Shown here piece by piece: positions 44,195 to 53,032 of a stretch of DNA of 64,000 nt. Position numbers and translations under genes: made by a program. The notes beneath the pieces are model-generated. The model had not been told where the DNA came from. It ran no database searches and saw only the letters and a list, made by a program, of their open reading frames with translations. Source of the stretch: Novipirellula artificiosorum (GTDB lineage: Bacteria; Planctomycetota; Planctomycetia; Pirellulales; Pirellulaceae); the NCBI RefSeq assembly GCF_007860135.1, contig NZ_SJPV01000004.1, positions 434,001 to 498,000 of the forward strand, given 5' to 3'. Within the stretch, counting starts at the first letter, position 1. The number at the start of each line of letters is the position of its first letter.

Positions 44195-45420
44195 GGTTTC
44201 CCCTTCACCCATGCGAGATTGAAGCGAGCCAATGAGAGGTTGGCGTAGGCCCAGTCTCTTGTTCGCTCGATCTTGGGCTTAGCAACGCCCGATTCGTAGA
44301 AGCAGAGAATTGTTCCGTTGGGCAAAACAGCGAGATCGGAGTAGGCGCTCGGGCCGGGTTCGATCGTACGCTGGATCGGCCAAGTGATTCCGTCGTCGCG
44401 ACTCAGATGAATCGTCAGGTTGCGCCTTGCCGAGTGCTTGCGTTTCGTCGTCTGCGCGTTCGAGAACAAGAGCTTGTAGGGCGCATCCTGGTCAATCGAG
44501 TGCTTCGTCACGCCCGCCATGCATCCCGGTTCTTTGAGTTCATCCGCGATCCGAGGCGCGGACCAGTCGCTGTAGCCGTCCGAACTGAAGGCGACCAGGC
44601 GACGATTACGTGAATCCCCGTTTCTCGCCGTCAGCATCACACTGCCATCGGATCGTTCCACAACGTTCGCTTCGCCACCTGTCGGAATGGCTGGGTTGCC
44701 CGCATGCCACGTCGTACCGCCGTCGTCACTATATATGGTCGCCGCTGCCTTGCCGGTTCTACCGGACAATCGATAATCGGATATCCAAACCGGAACAATC
44801 AGTCGACCATTCGACAACTCGATCCCATGCCCAGGCCCGGTCGCAATCGCCTGCCAGTCGATGTGTTCACGGAACGAGTTAAGAGCTGACGTGATTTCGA
44901 TTGGAGACGACCACGTTTGCCCATCGTCGTCACTGTGAATCGAGAAGCATCGCATGTACTCAACACAATAGATCAGATGCACCCGTCCTGAGCGTGTGGC
45001 AATGGCGACTGGATTGTTAACCGTTTGCTCATTCGGTCCGCCCATGTCCTTCGCTTCCTTTCCCGGAGGAAGCACTGGATTCCTGGGTAGGCGAGGTCCC
45101 AAGTGAGCAACTTGCACGGGTGGAGCAAATGTCTTGCCGCCATCGTTGCTTCGCCGAAGATGAACTTCGATCTCCCCACGATCCGCGATGCTGAACTTCC
45201 TGGCTTCACAGTATGCCAAGACCGTACCCTTGGCCGTCACCACAATGCCTGGTATTCGATAGAGCACGAATCCGTCGGTCTGCTCCTCGAAAAGTACCGA
45301 CTTCTCGAAGAAGGGCTCGGTTGCTTGAGCTGCACCAACCAACACGCAGCAAGCGATGAAGCAGGAGGCAACCCGGAGAGAATTCTCGCGGATACCAAAC
45401 CGATGCGGATGGTTCATCAT
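44191..45420 (-). CDS. Exo-sialidase of the BNR/Asp-box family
   Basis: The 409-residue secreted protein is the best sialidase candidate here. It has Y54-R55-I-P57-G, the R-I-P motif with the arginine that binds the carboxylate of sialic acid. Four Asp boxes follow (S-N-D-G-G-K-T-F, S-D-D-D-G-Q-T-W, S-D-D-G-G-T-T-W, S-R-D-D-G-I-T-W). The acidic region E-A-R-K-F-S-I-A-D-R-G may hold the catalytic Asp. The tyrosine nucleophile and third arginine are not pinned down. It lies directly between two sulfatases, sharing ATGA overlaps with both, so sulfate and a sialic-acid-like residue are likely removed from one polymer. Confidence 0.9.
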   Translation of the reverse strand: MMNHPHRFGIRENSLRVASCFIACCVLVGAAQATEPFFEKSVLFEEQTDGFVLYRIPGIVVTAKGTVLAYCEARKFSIADRGEIEVHLRRSNDGGKTFAPPVQVAHLGPRLPRNPVLPPGKEAKDMGGPNEQTVNNPVAIATRSGRVHLIYCVEYMRCFSIHSDDDGQTWSSPIEITSALNSFREHIDWQAIATGPGHGIELSNGRLIVPVWISDYRLSGRTGKAAATIYSDDGGTTWHAGNPAIPTGGEANVVERSDGSVMLTARNGDSRNRRLVAFSSDGYSDWSAPRIADELKEPGCMAGVTKHSIDQDAPYKLLFSNAQTTKRKHSARRNLTIHLSRDDGITWPIQRTIEPGPSAYSDLAVLPNGTILCFYESGVAKPKIERTRDWAYANLSLARFNLAWVKGKP

Positions 45421-46949
45421 TCCCTCGCCACCTTTCGTCGTGACGCGAGCAGACCGTCCATCTGATCGTTCATGCGTTGGAGCAAGTCAGGGTGACTCGC
45501 TGCAATGTTCTGCTGTTCGATCAGGTGCCCGGCATGTAGCGTGGCGTTTTGTGGCCCAGAATAATCGTAGAGTTCTTCTGCGATCGTCTCGCGCGACTGC
45601 CAATCGATCCATCGGGTATAGCGTGCATTCTCAGTTCGGATTGAGTAGCCCATCACCTCGGGTGTCGTACTCGTCCAGGGCCGATTGAACTGGCTCAAAA
45701 CCGTGTCGCGGCCTGGTGCCTGCGGATCTTTGAGTATCGGCGAGAAACTGCGGCCGTCGAGATCCGCCGGCGCACCCAGTCCAGCTACAGCAGCCAGGGT
45801 CGGATACAGGTCGACCATCTCCACTAATGAGTCTGTGGCAGAACCTGGTTGGGCAAGATTCGGTGTACGAATCAACAACGGCACGCGGGTATCAAGTTCA
45901 AAGTTCGTCGCCTTGCACCACCGGTTGGTTTCACCCAAAGCGAACCCGTGGTCTCCCCAGATGACAACAATCGTATTTTGTTCGAGCCCAAGCCGCTTCA
46001 ATGCACCCAGTACTTTGCCAACTTGTGCATCGACATAGCTCACGCACGCGTAGTAACCGTGCCGCAGTTGTCGACTTTGTTCGACGTCCAGATCTTCGTC
46101 CTTCGGCACGCCCTTGTAACCGCCCAGTTCACGATGAGAATGCAGGGCGATTTTGGGAGAAAGCCGAACTGGCTCGCGTATACCCTCCGGCAGTTCAAAC
46201 GCCGCTCGGTCATGCAGATCCCAGTACTTTTTTGGCGCGTTGAAGGGCAAATGCGGCTTGAAGAATCCAACCGCCAGGAAGAACGGCCCGCCGTCTTTCT
46301 TTAGATTCTCAAGGGTCTTGACGGCCACATCGGCTAGTTTGCCATCGGGATAGGCGTCATCTGCAACGTCAGCGACTTCGTAAGCTGCCTGCTTCTTTTC
46401 CTTGCCCTGGTTGTGCGGTAGCACATAGTTCTTCCACCCTTTGCGTTTCAGGGTTTCAGGTTCCGACCACGAAACCGGGTCAAGCTCCTTCTCATTGCCG
46501 CTGAAGATCTTTCCGAAACCGAGTGTACGATAGCCGTCTTGCTTGAATAGCTGCGGCAGCGTCACATGATCCGGATGTGTTTCCCGGAACCGATTGCGGT
46601 TGTGCCAGACCCGAGTGTGGTCCGGCAACAGTCCGGTCAAAAGAGACGTTCGCGAAGGCCCGCAGACCGCCTGCTGTACATACGCCCGATTGAATCGTCT
46701 GGCGGACTTTGCGAACTGATCGATGTTAGGCGACTTGGCGAGAGGATCCCCGTAGCAACCCAATGCTGGGCGCAGATCATCAATCGCAATGAACAGAATG
46801 TTCGGACGCTCCGGCTCAGTAGAAACTGGAGTCTGGGCAACCGTTGCATCTGCGAAGCAGGCGAAAGCCATGCAAATGGTCAAGACTTTCGACCGACTCA
46901 TCTGACATCCACCGAACCTCTTGACGAGTTCCCCAAATAGTCGATTCAT
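45417..46949 (-). CDS. Type I sulfatase, iduronate-2-sulfatase-like
   Basis: The 510-residue secreted sulfatase has D57-D58 and formylglycine motif C96-G-P-S-R100, with F-I-A-I-D-D-L-R-P-A-L-G-C-Y-G and G-F-F-K-P-H-L-P-F of the iduronate-sulfatase-like subgroup. The N-terminus (G-E-L-V-K-R-F-G-G ... R-S-K-V-L-T-I) is encoded by an R1 repeat read in frame, so its signal peptide is partly repeat-derived. An ATG 16 codons further in could also start the protein. The upstream AAGGGTGAAAC overlaps the GntR stop, so it is the first structural gene after the regulator. Confidence 0.93.
   Translation of the reverse strand: MNRLFGELVKRFGGCQMSRSKVLTICMAFACFADATVAQTPVSTEPERPNILFIAIDDLRPALGCYGDPLAKSPNIDQFAKSARRFNRAYVQQAVCGPSRTSLLTGLLPDHTRVWHNRNRFRETHPDHVTLPQLFKQDGYRTLGFGKIFSGNEKELDPVSWSEPETLKRKGWKNYVLPHNQGKEKKQAAYEVADVADDAYPDGKLADVAVKTLENLKKDGGPFFLAVGFFKPHLPFNAPKKYWDLHDRAAFELPEGIREPVRLSPKIALHSHRELGGYKGVPKDEDLDVEQSRQLRHGYYACVSYVDAQVGKVLGALKRLGLEQNTIVVIWGDHGFALGETNRWCKATNFELDTRVPLLIRTPNLAQPGSATDSLVEMVDLYPTLAAVAGLGAPADLDGRSFSPILKDPQAPGRDTVLSQFNRPWTSTTPEVMGYSIRTENARYTRWIDWQSRETIAEELYDYSGPQNATLHAGHLIEQQNIAASHPDLLQRMNDQMDGLLASRRKVARE
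46877..46932. repeat. Copy of inverted repeat R1 at the start of a sulfatase gene
   Basis: The plus strand reads TGGTCAAGACTTTCG, then CGAACCTCTTGACGAGTTCC, matching both arms of R1 with some loss of the outer ends. It encodes residues about 7-24 of the minus-strand sulfatase. Confidence 0.75.
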
Positions 46950-46953
46950 GGTT

Positions 46954-47643
46954 TCACCCTTTTCTCCGAAGGTGATCCATCACCTGTTTGCGGCCTCGCT
47001 GAATTTGCTCGCTCGTGAGCTGACGCGCGCGTCCATGGTCTCGTGCGCGAAGAGCCTCGATCAGATCACTCCTTCCAGCGCAGGTGTACTCCGCGACTTC
47101 AGCCGGGAGCAGCCGAGGATCGTCGCGCTGAGCGTCGAACACCTGGCCAATCGCTCGGTGCTCGTGAACAACTCGTGCCAGGAGCGGGTTTTGGGCGGAC
47201 TCGACCAGTAACTCGTGAAACCGTTGTTCATTGTCCAGCCACAAGTTCATCTGCCGCTTCGTGGCGAACTTCTTTGCGTTTGAAGCGACCTGACGTGAGA
47301 ATTCCCACGCTTCTTCAAGAAGCGATTCCAGCTCCTCCAATTGATAGGGCGTAATGTTGCGTGCCGCTTCACCCGCCGCGCAACTTTCCAGCGCATCCCG
47401 CAGGACATAAAGGTGATTGAGCTGCTCGCGATCCACCTTTCGAACGAATGCGCCGGCACCGGGAACATGCTCGACAAGTCCTTCAGAAGTCAGCCGATTG
47501 ATCGCCTCGCGAACGGGAATGACGCTAACGCCAATCTCGTCTGCAAGGGCGCGATTCACGAGCTGTTTTCCCGGCGCAAGCTCGCCATCGGCAAGTTTAC
47601 CTCGAATATGCGTGTAAGCCTTCTCGGCGAGAGACGGTTCCAT
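46954..47643 (-). CDS. GntR-family transcription regulator (FCD subgroup)
   Basis: The 229-residue protein has an N-terminal winged helix-turn-helix (about 6-68; N-R-A-L-A-D-E-I-G-V-S-V-I-P-V-R-E-A-I-N-R-L). An all-helical FCD ligand-binding domain (about 80-215) with R-D-A-L-E-S-C-A-A-G, F-H-E-L-L-V and H-E-H-R follows. In FCD regulators, sugar acids or organic acids with a metal release the repressor. The usual E-H in the third metal position seems to be replaced by R-S-D. A longer GTG-started form from 47679 is possible, but AAAGGGATGCA sits before the ATG at 47643. It is divergent from the dehydrogenase/symporter operon and leads the sulfatase operon. Confidence 0.9.
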   Translation of the reverse strand: MEPSLAEKAYTHIRGKLADGELAPGKQLVNRALADEIGVSVIPVREAINRLTSEGLVEHVPGAGAFVRKVDREQLNHLYVLRDALESCAAGEAARNITPYQLEELESLLEEAWEFSRQVASNAKKFATKRQMNLWLDNEQRFHELLVESAQNPLLARVVHEHRAIGQVFDAQRDDPRLLPAEVAEYTCAGRSDLIEALRARDHGRARQLTSEQIQRGRKQVMDHLRRKG

Positions 47644-47685
47644 TGCATCCCTTTTCCGGCGGTCGGTTGCGGTCACCACTGACTA

Positions 47686-47705
47686 TGTTATAACACGGAA
47701 TAACA
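47686..47705. promoter_or_regulatory. Candidate GntR operator between divergent genes
   Basis: TGTTATAACA (47686-47695) is a perfect 10-base palindrome, and TGTTAT...ATAACA (47686-47705) forms a wider inverted repeat. It lies in the short region between the GntR gene and the divergent dehydrogenase gene. GT...AC spacing resembles FadR/GntR operators. The binding itself is a prediction. Confidence 0.5.
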
Positions 47706-47778
47706 GCGATGCAACCTCATCGTGAAGGACTATTCACACGCTACAAACGAATTCGTCCGGTCGTTACTGCAAAGAGCC

Positions 47779-48660
47779 ATGAACACAAACTCTGTTGGAC
47801 TAATTGGCGTCGGTTTATTGGGCTCTGCGCTTGCGAACCGATTGATGAAGGATGGACGCGGAGTCCACGGGTTCGACACCAACGAGGAACAACTGCAGGC
47901 CTTGAGCCAGTGCGGTGGCATCGCCTGCGATAGCGCGGCGGAAGTGGTTCAGAATTGCGATGTGCTGATTCTTTCTTTGCCAACCAGTGACGTAGTCCTT
48001 TCTTTGGTCCGGCAGCTTCGCACCGACTTCGAGCCGAGCCAGATTGTTGTTGATACAACGACTGGCGATCCGCAGCAGATGATTGCTGTCGGCCAATCGC
48101 TTGCGGAGCTTGGAGTGTCTTATCTTGAGGCGACGGTAGCCGGATCGAGTGCTCAGGTCACCGCGGGGGAGGCTGCTTTGTTGTTAGGTGGGGACGCCGA
48201 GGTTGTGGAAAGCGTGAAACCGTTGCTGGCGGCAATCACATCAAAGCACTTTTGGTTTGGACCAGTTGGTACAGCTTCACGATTTAAGTTGGTTCACAAT
48301 CTGGTCCTGGGCCTGCATCGCGCGGTTCTGGCGGAAGGATTGGTGTTCGCGGAATCGCTCGGATTTGATCCCAATCAAGTCCTGGAGATTCTGAAACAGA
48401 CACCGGCCGCATCACGTGTGATGGAAATCAAGGGAAGGCGGATGGTGGAAGGAGACTATGGGATTCAGGCCAGACTCTCTCAGCACCTCAAGGACGTGCG
48501 TCTGATCCTTGCTGAAGCCGAGCGAGCGGGAGCAAATACACCACTGAGTCGAATTCATCAAACGATTCTTGAACACGCCGCGGAGCTGGGGTTCGGTGAC
48601 GCGGACAACAGCGCGGTGATTGAAGCGTTTCGACATCCAAACGACGCGGAGGATTCATAG
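47779..48660 (+). CDS. 3-hydroxyisobutyrate-dehydrogenase-family NAD(P)-dependent oxidoreductase
   Basis: The 293-residue cytoplasmic enzyme has the Rossmann motif G-L-I-G-V-G-L-L-G at residues 7-15. The substrate-binding region is A-G-S-S-A-Q-V-T-A-G near 121, and the conserved catalytic lysine is K170 in R-F-K-L-V-H-N174. The family includes tartronate semialdehyde and 2-hydroxy-3-oxopropionate reductases, which follow HpcH/HpaI aldolases such as the one at 34601. So a sugar-acid route to glycerate is a reasonable prediction. The upstream frame extends to a GTG at 47722, but the ATG at 47779 opens the Rossmann fold directly. The gene abuts the symporter gene. Confidence 0.9.
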   Translation: MNTNSVGLIGVGLLGSALANRLMKDGRGVHGFDTNEEQLQALSQCGGIACDSAAEVVQNCDVLILSLPTSDVVLSLVRQLRTDFEPSQIVVDTTTGDPQQMIAVGQSLAELGVSYLEATVAGSSAQVTAGEAALLLGGDAEVVESVKPLLAAITSKHFWFGPVGTASRFKLVHNLVLGLHRAVLAEGLVFAESLGFDPNQVLEILKQTPAASRVMEIKGRRMVEGDYGIQARLSQHLKDVRLILAEAERAGANTPLSRIHQTILEHAAELGFGDADNSAVIEAFRHPNDAEDS

Positions 48661-50436
48661 ATGCTGTCGGGAGTGACATTGCCTGTCGCTGCTACTGCAG
48701 GCCTGCATCCGATCGACGGATTGGTGGTCGTGCTCTATTTGATAGGCATCACCATCATGGGCATATGGATGGGCCGGCGCATCACTGGGCTTGATGATTT
48801 CTTCATGCCTCGCAAGTTTGGCAAAGGCATGATGATGATGCACGCCTTCGGAACGGGGACAGCCTCCGACCAGGCAGTGACGGTTTCTTCGGCCACGTTT
48901 CGCACTGGTCTAAGTGGAATCTGGTATCAATGGCTTTGGCTGTTCGTCACGCCATTCTATTGGCTCATTGCACCAATCTTTAGGCGGTTTCGTGCAATTA
49001 CCACTGCTGACGTTTACGAATTGCGCTACGACCGGAGCGTAGCGGTCCTCTTCGCCATCGTCGGAATCGCCAGCATGTGCATCAAGATCGGCCTGATGCT
49101 CAAAGGCGCTGGTGCTCTGGTGGATGCAGGAACGGGGGGCCTGATCGATGCTGATGTTGCGATCATTGCGGTGACTCTGATGTTCGTTGTCTATGGTGCA
49201 GCCGGTGGTTTAGGCGCAGCGATTGTGACGGACTACATTCAGGGCATTCTGACCATTGCATTCTCCTTTATGCTGTTGCCGTTCATCTTGTGGGAAGTCG
49301 GCGGCATGAGTGGCGTGCGGGAAACGATCAGCAACGATGCAATGCTTTCACTGGTCGCACCTGGCAAGATCTCATGGTTCTTTATCATCATGATGTCGTT
49401 CCAGGCTTTGGTGGGCATTGTCGCTCAACCGTTCATCATGGGCGTTTGCGCGGCTGGTAAGACCGAATGGGAAGGTCGAGTCGGCATCGTGGGCGGAAAT
49501 CTAATCAAACGACTGTGTACAGCGGCTTGGTCGATCACGGCAATCGCAGCTGTTGCGTGGTACATCCAAAACGGAAACGCCCCCTCGCAACTCGACACAG
49601 AATCGCTCAAACGCACGGCTGATGGCATCTACGGCGAAGTGGCATACACCTTTCTGCCTGGCTTGGCGCCAGGACTACTCGGCTTGTTCTTGGCCGCGTT
49701 GTTGGCCGGAGTGATGAGTTCATGCGATTCCTTCATGATTAGCAGCGCCGCATTGTTCACAGAAAACATTTACAAGCCGCTTCGAACAGAAGTATCCGAT
49801 AAGCACTGTATTTGGGTCGGTCGACTCGCTTCGATTCTGGTAGTCGCGGGTGGAGTCGCTTTCGCATTCTGGGTGCCAAGCGTCGTCAAGGCGTTGGAGA
49901 TCTGGTTCATGATTGCCCCGATGATGGGGTTAGTCTTTTGGATCGGTCTGTTTTGGCGGCGGATGACGGTTGCGGGTGCCTGGGCCACAACCGTCACCGG
50001 ATTTTTCGCGTGGTGGGTTTCGACGCAACCATGGTTCATCAATGGGTTGGGTCGAATACCAGGCAGCCAATCGCTTCGATTGCTGTGGGCCGAGGGCGAC
50101 AAGATTGTTGTCTATCTGCCGTGGCAAATCCTCTTTTACAGTCTGGCCGCTTCCGCTGTCGGAATCGTGGTCAGCTTGTTTACGCGCCCCGTGAGCCCAG
50201 ATAAATTGAATCGCTTCTACCAACTCAGTCGCACTCCCGTCCAACCTGGCGAGGAGGTGCTGCAGCCTTGCACGTTACCGACAACAACGCAGGCGGTTGA
50301 TCGCCCAATGCTGATCAGGGCGGGCGGGTTGGAGATACCGATGCCGTCGCGGACGTCGACCATCGGGTTTATGACAATCTGGCTGTTTGTTGGAGGAATC
50401 ATTGGTGCGTTTGTTTGGATCGTCTCATCACCATGA
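48661..50436 (+). CDS. Sodium:solute symporter (SSS family)
   Basis: The 591-residue membrane protein has roughly 13-14 hydrophobic segments and SSS-family patterns. Examples are F-G-T-G-T-A-S-D-Q near 64, G-L-G-A-A-I-V-T-D-Y-I-Q-G, and F-L-A-A-L-L-A-G-V-M-S-S. Such symporters import sugars, sugar acids or other solutes with sodium. Its ATG starts exactly after the dehydrogenase stop. It is the only transporter in the window, so it is the natural uptake route for a product of the sulfatases and sialidases. The C-terminal hydrophilic stretch before the last helix (P-Q-P-like, about 520-565) is longer than in typical members. Confidence 0.93.
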   Translation: MLSGVTLPVAATAGLHPIDGLVVVLYLIGITIMGIWMGRRITGLDDFFMPRKFGKGMMMMHAFGTGTASDQAVTVSSATFRTGLSGIWYQWLWLFVTPFYWLIAPIFRRFRAITTADVYELRYDRSVAVLFAIVGIASMCIKIGLMLKGAGALVDAGTGGLIDADVAIIAVTLMFVVYGAAGGLGAAIVTDYIQGILTIAFSFMLLPFILWEVGGMSGVRETISNDAMLSLVAPGKISWFFIIMMSFQALVGIVAQPFIMGVCAAGKTEWEGRVGIVGGNLIKRLCTAAWSITAIAAVAWYIQNGNAPSQLDTESLKRTADGIYGEVAYTFLPGLAPGLLGLFLAALLAGVMSSCDSFMISSAALFTENIYKPLRTEVSDKHCIWVGRLASILVVAGGVAFAFWVPSVVKALEIWFMIAPMMGLVFWIGLFWRRMTVAGAWATTVTGFFAWWVSTQPWFINGLGRIPGSQSLRLLWAEGDKIVVYLPWQILFYSLAASAVGIVVSLFTRPVSPDKLNRFYQLSRTPVQPGEEVLQPCTLPTTTQAVDRPMLIRAGGLEIPMPSRTSTIGFMTIWLFVGGIIGAFVWIVSSP

Positions 50437-50504
50437 CTTCGCTTGCGTCTTCATTACGAGATAAATGAGCTGTGCAGAATCAAAGAAACTCGAGGACTCC
50501 AATC

Positions 50505-51818
50505 ATGTCTAAAACATCACGTCGACGGTTCATCCGCGCGAGCACTGCAATCAGCTTGTCGGCCATGGCTTACACCAACGTCGCTCAGGCAGCGGCTCGT
50601 GGTCAGCAGCCGATCGTGGGATTCATCGGCTGCGGTGGAAGATCGAAAAATCTGCGCCGAACTTTTGATGACGCAGCGCGAATCTCCTGGGCCTGTGATC
50701 CAGACGAGAATCGAGCGAAGGACCTTCAAAAGGATACCGGCGCAAAACACACCACCAGTGATCTGCGAAGAGTGCTGGACGACAAGTCTGTCGACGCGAT
50801 CGTTGTTGCCACGCCCGACCACTGGCACGCGCCAGCGGCAATCATGGGGTGTGAAGCAGGCAAGCACGTCTACGTCGAGAAACCATGTAGTCACAATTTC
50901 CTTGAAGGCCGGTTGCTGGTCGAAGCTGCGCGACGCAACCAGGTCGTCGTTCAGCATGGCACTCAGAGCAGGAACAATCCGCTCGCGGTTGGGGCGATCC
51001 AGATGCTCCGCGAAGGTGTAATTGGCAATGTGCTCATGGCAAAGGCTTGGAACGTCCAACGACGCGAAAACATCGGTCGTGCAGAGCCAACATCACCACC
51101 AGCCGGTGTTGATTATGACATGTGGGTGGGGCCGGCCGAGTTTATGCCGTATCAAGCGAATCGATTCCACTACGACTGGCACTGGTGGCATAACTTTGGC
51201 ACTGGCGATATCGGCAACGATGGAGCGCACGAAATCGACATCGCTCGCTGGGGATTAGGGGTGGACGGACTCCCTTCATCGGCCTCCGCGATTGGCGGCA
51301 AATACTACTTCGACGACGATCAGCAGTTCCCAGACACAGCCACTTGTGCTTTCCAATGGCCCGGCGATGGTAGCGTCGGCGGGCGAAAGCAACTGATGTT
51401 TGAGATGCGAATCTGGTCGAAGAACTATCCACACAATTGTGACACGGGCGTCGAGTTTTACGGGACCAAAGGAATGCTGTTCGTTAGCAAACGGGGCAAA
51501 CTCGAATTGTGGGATGATTCAAATAAACGTGCTACTCTCTCCGTGGATCGTTTCAGCAATCAGTCGCTGGGGCTGCCAAGGAACCACCAAGTCGACTTCC
51601 TCCAGGCCATCACCGAGAACCGAAAGCCCGCAGCGGACATCGCCACCGGTCATGACTCCGTCTCACTGATTCACTTGGCAAATATATCTGTTCGCACCGG
51701 ACGTTCCCTGCGAATCGATCCGGCATCAGAGACGATCACTAATGACGAAGTCGCCAACCGGTTGCTCTCAAGAGACTACCGCGATGGCGGTCACTGGGCC
51801 ATTCCTGGCGGGGTGTAA
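50505..51818 (+). CDS. Gfo/Idh/MocA-family oxidoreductase, Tat-exported
   Basis: The 437-residue protein starts with a twin-arginine signal (S-R-R-R-F-I-R). It has the Rossmann G-F-I-G-C-G-G-R, the E125-K126-P127 motif that binds nicotinamide and substrate, and D-I-G-N-D-G-A-H-E-I-D-I-A-R-W with likely catalytic His/Asp. The Tat signal implies export with bound cofactor. Members of this planctomycete group oxidise sugars or sugar alcohols at position 3 or elsewhere, which pairs with DUF1080-type hydrolases. GAGGA before the ATG at 50505 and the signal peptide decide the start; an upstream start lacks both. Confidence 0.92.
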   Translation: MSKTSRRRFIRASTAISLSAMAYTNVAQAAARGQQPIVGFIGCGGRSKNLRRTFDDAARISWACDPDENRAKDLQKDTGAKHTTSDLRRVLDDKSVDAIVVATPDHWHAPAAIMGCEAGKHVYVEKPCSHNFLEGRLLVEAARRNQVVVQHGTQSRNNPLAVGAIQMLREGVIGNVLMAKAWNVQRRENIGRAEPTSPPAGVDYDMWVGPAEFMPYQANRFHYDWHWWHNFGTGDIGNDGAHEIDIARWGLGVDGLPSSASAIGGKYYFDDDQQFPDTATCAFQWPGDGSVGGRKQLMFEMRIWSKNYPHNCDTGVEFYGTKGMLFVSKRGKLELWDDSNKRATLSVDRFSNQSLGLPRNHQVDFLQAITENRKPAADIATGHDSVSLIHLANISVRTGRSLRIDPASETITNDEVANRLLSRDYRDGGHWAIPGGV

Positions 51819-51827
51819 CACGCACCT

Positions 51828-51887
51828 GTAGCGAAGTCGTCAAGACTTTCGTTTTAACCTGACAGATCGACTCTTTCGACGAGTTCC
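51828..51887. repeat. Copy of inverted repeat R1 between Gfo/Idh and DUF6807 genes
   Basis: The plus strand begins GTAGCGAAGTCGTCAAGAC and ends CTTTCGACGAGTTCC. The hairpin is imperfect in its right arm. It lies just before the DUF6807 start and could affect the message between the two genes. Confidence 0.8.
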
Positions 51888-51915
51888 ATTGCATCCCCAG
51901 CTCAGTAGACAATTC

Positions 51916-52866
51916 ATGCGAACATCAGTTTTCTGTATTGGCGTTATCACCATTCTCGCTTCGTCGCCGGCGCCGGCTCAAGATCCAGCTAATCGTGCGG
52001 ATCGAGTCGTCTTTCAGCAGGGCGATGGCGAAGTCTTGATCCAAATTGATGACAAACCGATTGCCACCTACGTGTACGAAGACTCAGAGATTCCCAGGCC
52101 CTACTTTGCTCACGTCAAATCGCCCAGTGGCACACAGGTCACTCGAAACTTTCCACCCGGAAAAGGTGACCGCCAGGATCACGCCGATATGCATCCGGGA
52201 ATTTGGCTGGCTTTCGGTGATCTGGACGGTGAAGACTTCTGGCGCAACAAAGGTCGCGTGGTGCATGAAGGCTTCACCGAATCACCAACGGGTGGCCCGA
52301 GGTTTGGATCGTTCTCACAACGTAAAGCGTATCAACGAGCAGATGGACGGGTGGTGTGTGTGGAGGACTTCCGTTGCGTGATCCGAGTTTTGGAAGAAGG
52401 CTATCTACTGCAATGGGATTCGACGTTCTCATCCCCCGAAGGCAATCGTTTCTATTTTGGCGATCAGGAAGAAATGGGATTGGGAATTCGCGTTGCCACT
52501 GAGATTGCAGAGCTGAAGAGCGGTCAGATCAGTGACTCTGAAGGTCGCCGCGGAGCCAAGCAAGTTTGGAGCCAGCCATCAAAGTGGTGTGACTATAGCG
52601 GAACGATTGGCGACGAGAGAATTGGCATGACAATACTGTGTCACCCGGATAACTTTCGCGAGAGTTGGATGCACGCGCGAAACTACGGCGTGATCGCAGC
52701 AAATCCTTTCGGCCGCCAGGCGATGAAGAAGGGCCCCAAGAGCCGTATCGAAGTTTCAGGAGATGCAGGCTTGAGATTGCAGTATGGAATACTGCTACAC
52801 GGACCAACGTCCGACCTGGATGCAGTTTATCGACGATACGTTGATCTGTCGGGAAGTCAAAACTGA
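51916..52866 (+). CDS. DUF6807 (PmoA-family) secreted protein
   Basis: The 316-residue protein has a signal peptide and the DUF6807 pattern: R-P-Y-F-A-H-V-K-S-P-S-G, the histidine-rich D-H-A-D-M-H-P-G, W-L-A-F-G-D-L, G-D-Q-E-E-M-G-L-G and R-E-S-W-M-H-A-R-N-Y-G. Planctomycete genomes often pair it with Gfo/Idh oxidoreductase genes, as here. Its reaction is unknown. The ATG at 51916 opens a clean signal peptide; the TTG upstream at 51889 lies in the R1 repeat region. Confidence 0.85.
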   Translation: MRTSVFCIGVITILASSPAPAQDPANRADRVVFQQGDGEVLIQIDDKPIATYVYEDSEIPRPYFAHVKSPSGTQVTRNFPPGKGDRQDHADMHPGIWLAFGDLDGEDFWRNKGRVVHEGFTESPTGGPRFGSFSQRKAYQRADGRVVCVEDFRCVIRVLEEGYLLQWDSTFSSPEGNRFYFGDQEEMGLGIRVATEIAELKSGQISDSEGRRGAKQVWSQPSKWCDYSGTIGDERIGMTILCHPDNFRESWMHARNYGVIAANPFGRQAMKKGPKSRIEVSGDAGLRLQYGILLHGPTSDLDAVYRRYVDLSGSQN

Positions 52867-52885
52867 AAGCCCGAATTTGACTTGA

Positions 52886-52957
52886 GTAGCGGAGTTCGCC
52901 AAGAGTCTTGGAGCGTCTCACGCAAACTCCCTTCGCTCTTGACGAGCACGAGTTGCC
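52886..52957. repeat. Degenerate copy of inverted repeat R1
   Basis: The arms GTAGCGGAGTTCGCCAAGAG and CTCTTGACGAGCACGAGTTGC are weaker matches to R1. The region lies between the DUF6807 stop and the next sulfatase start. Confidence 0.65.
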
Positions 52958-53032
52958 CGGAGAAAGTTCCGACGCATGGCTAGAGACAGAAATTAGGCTT
53001 AAGGGCAGGATTGGAACGGAAAAGAGTAACTC

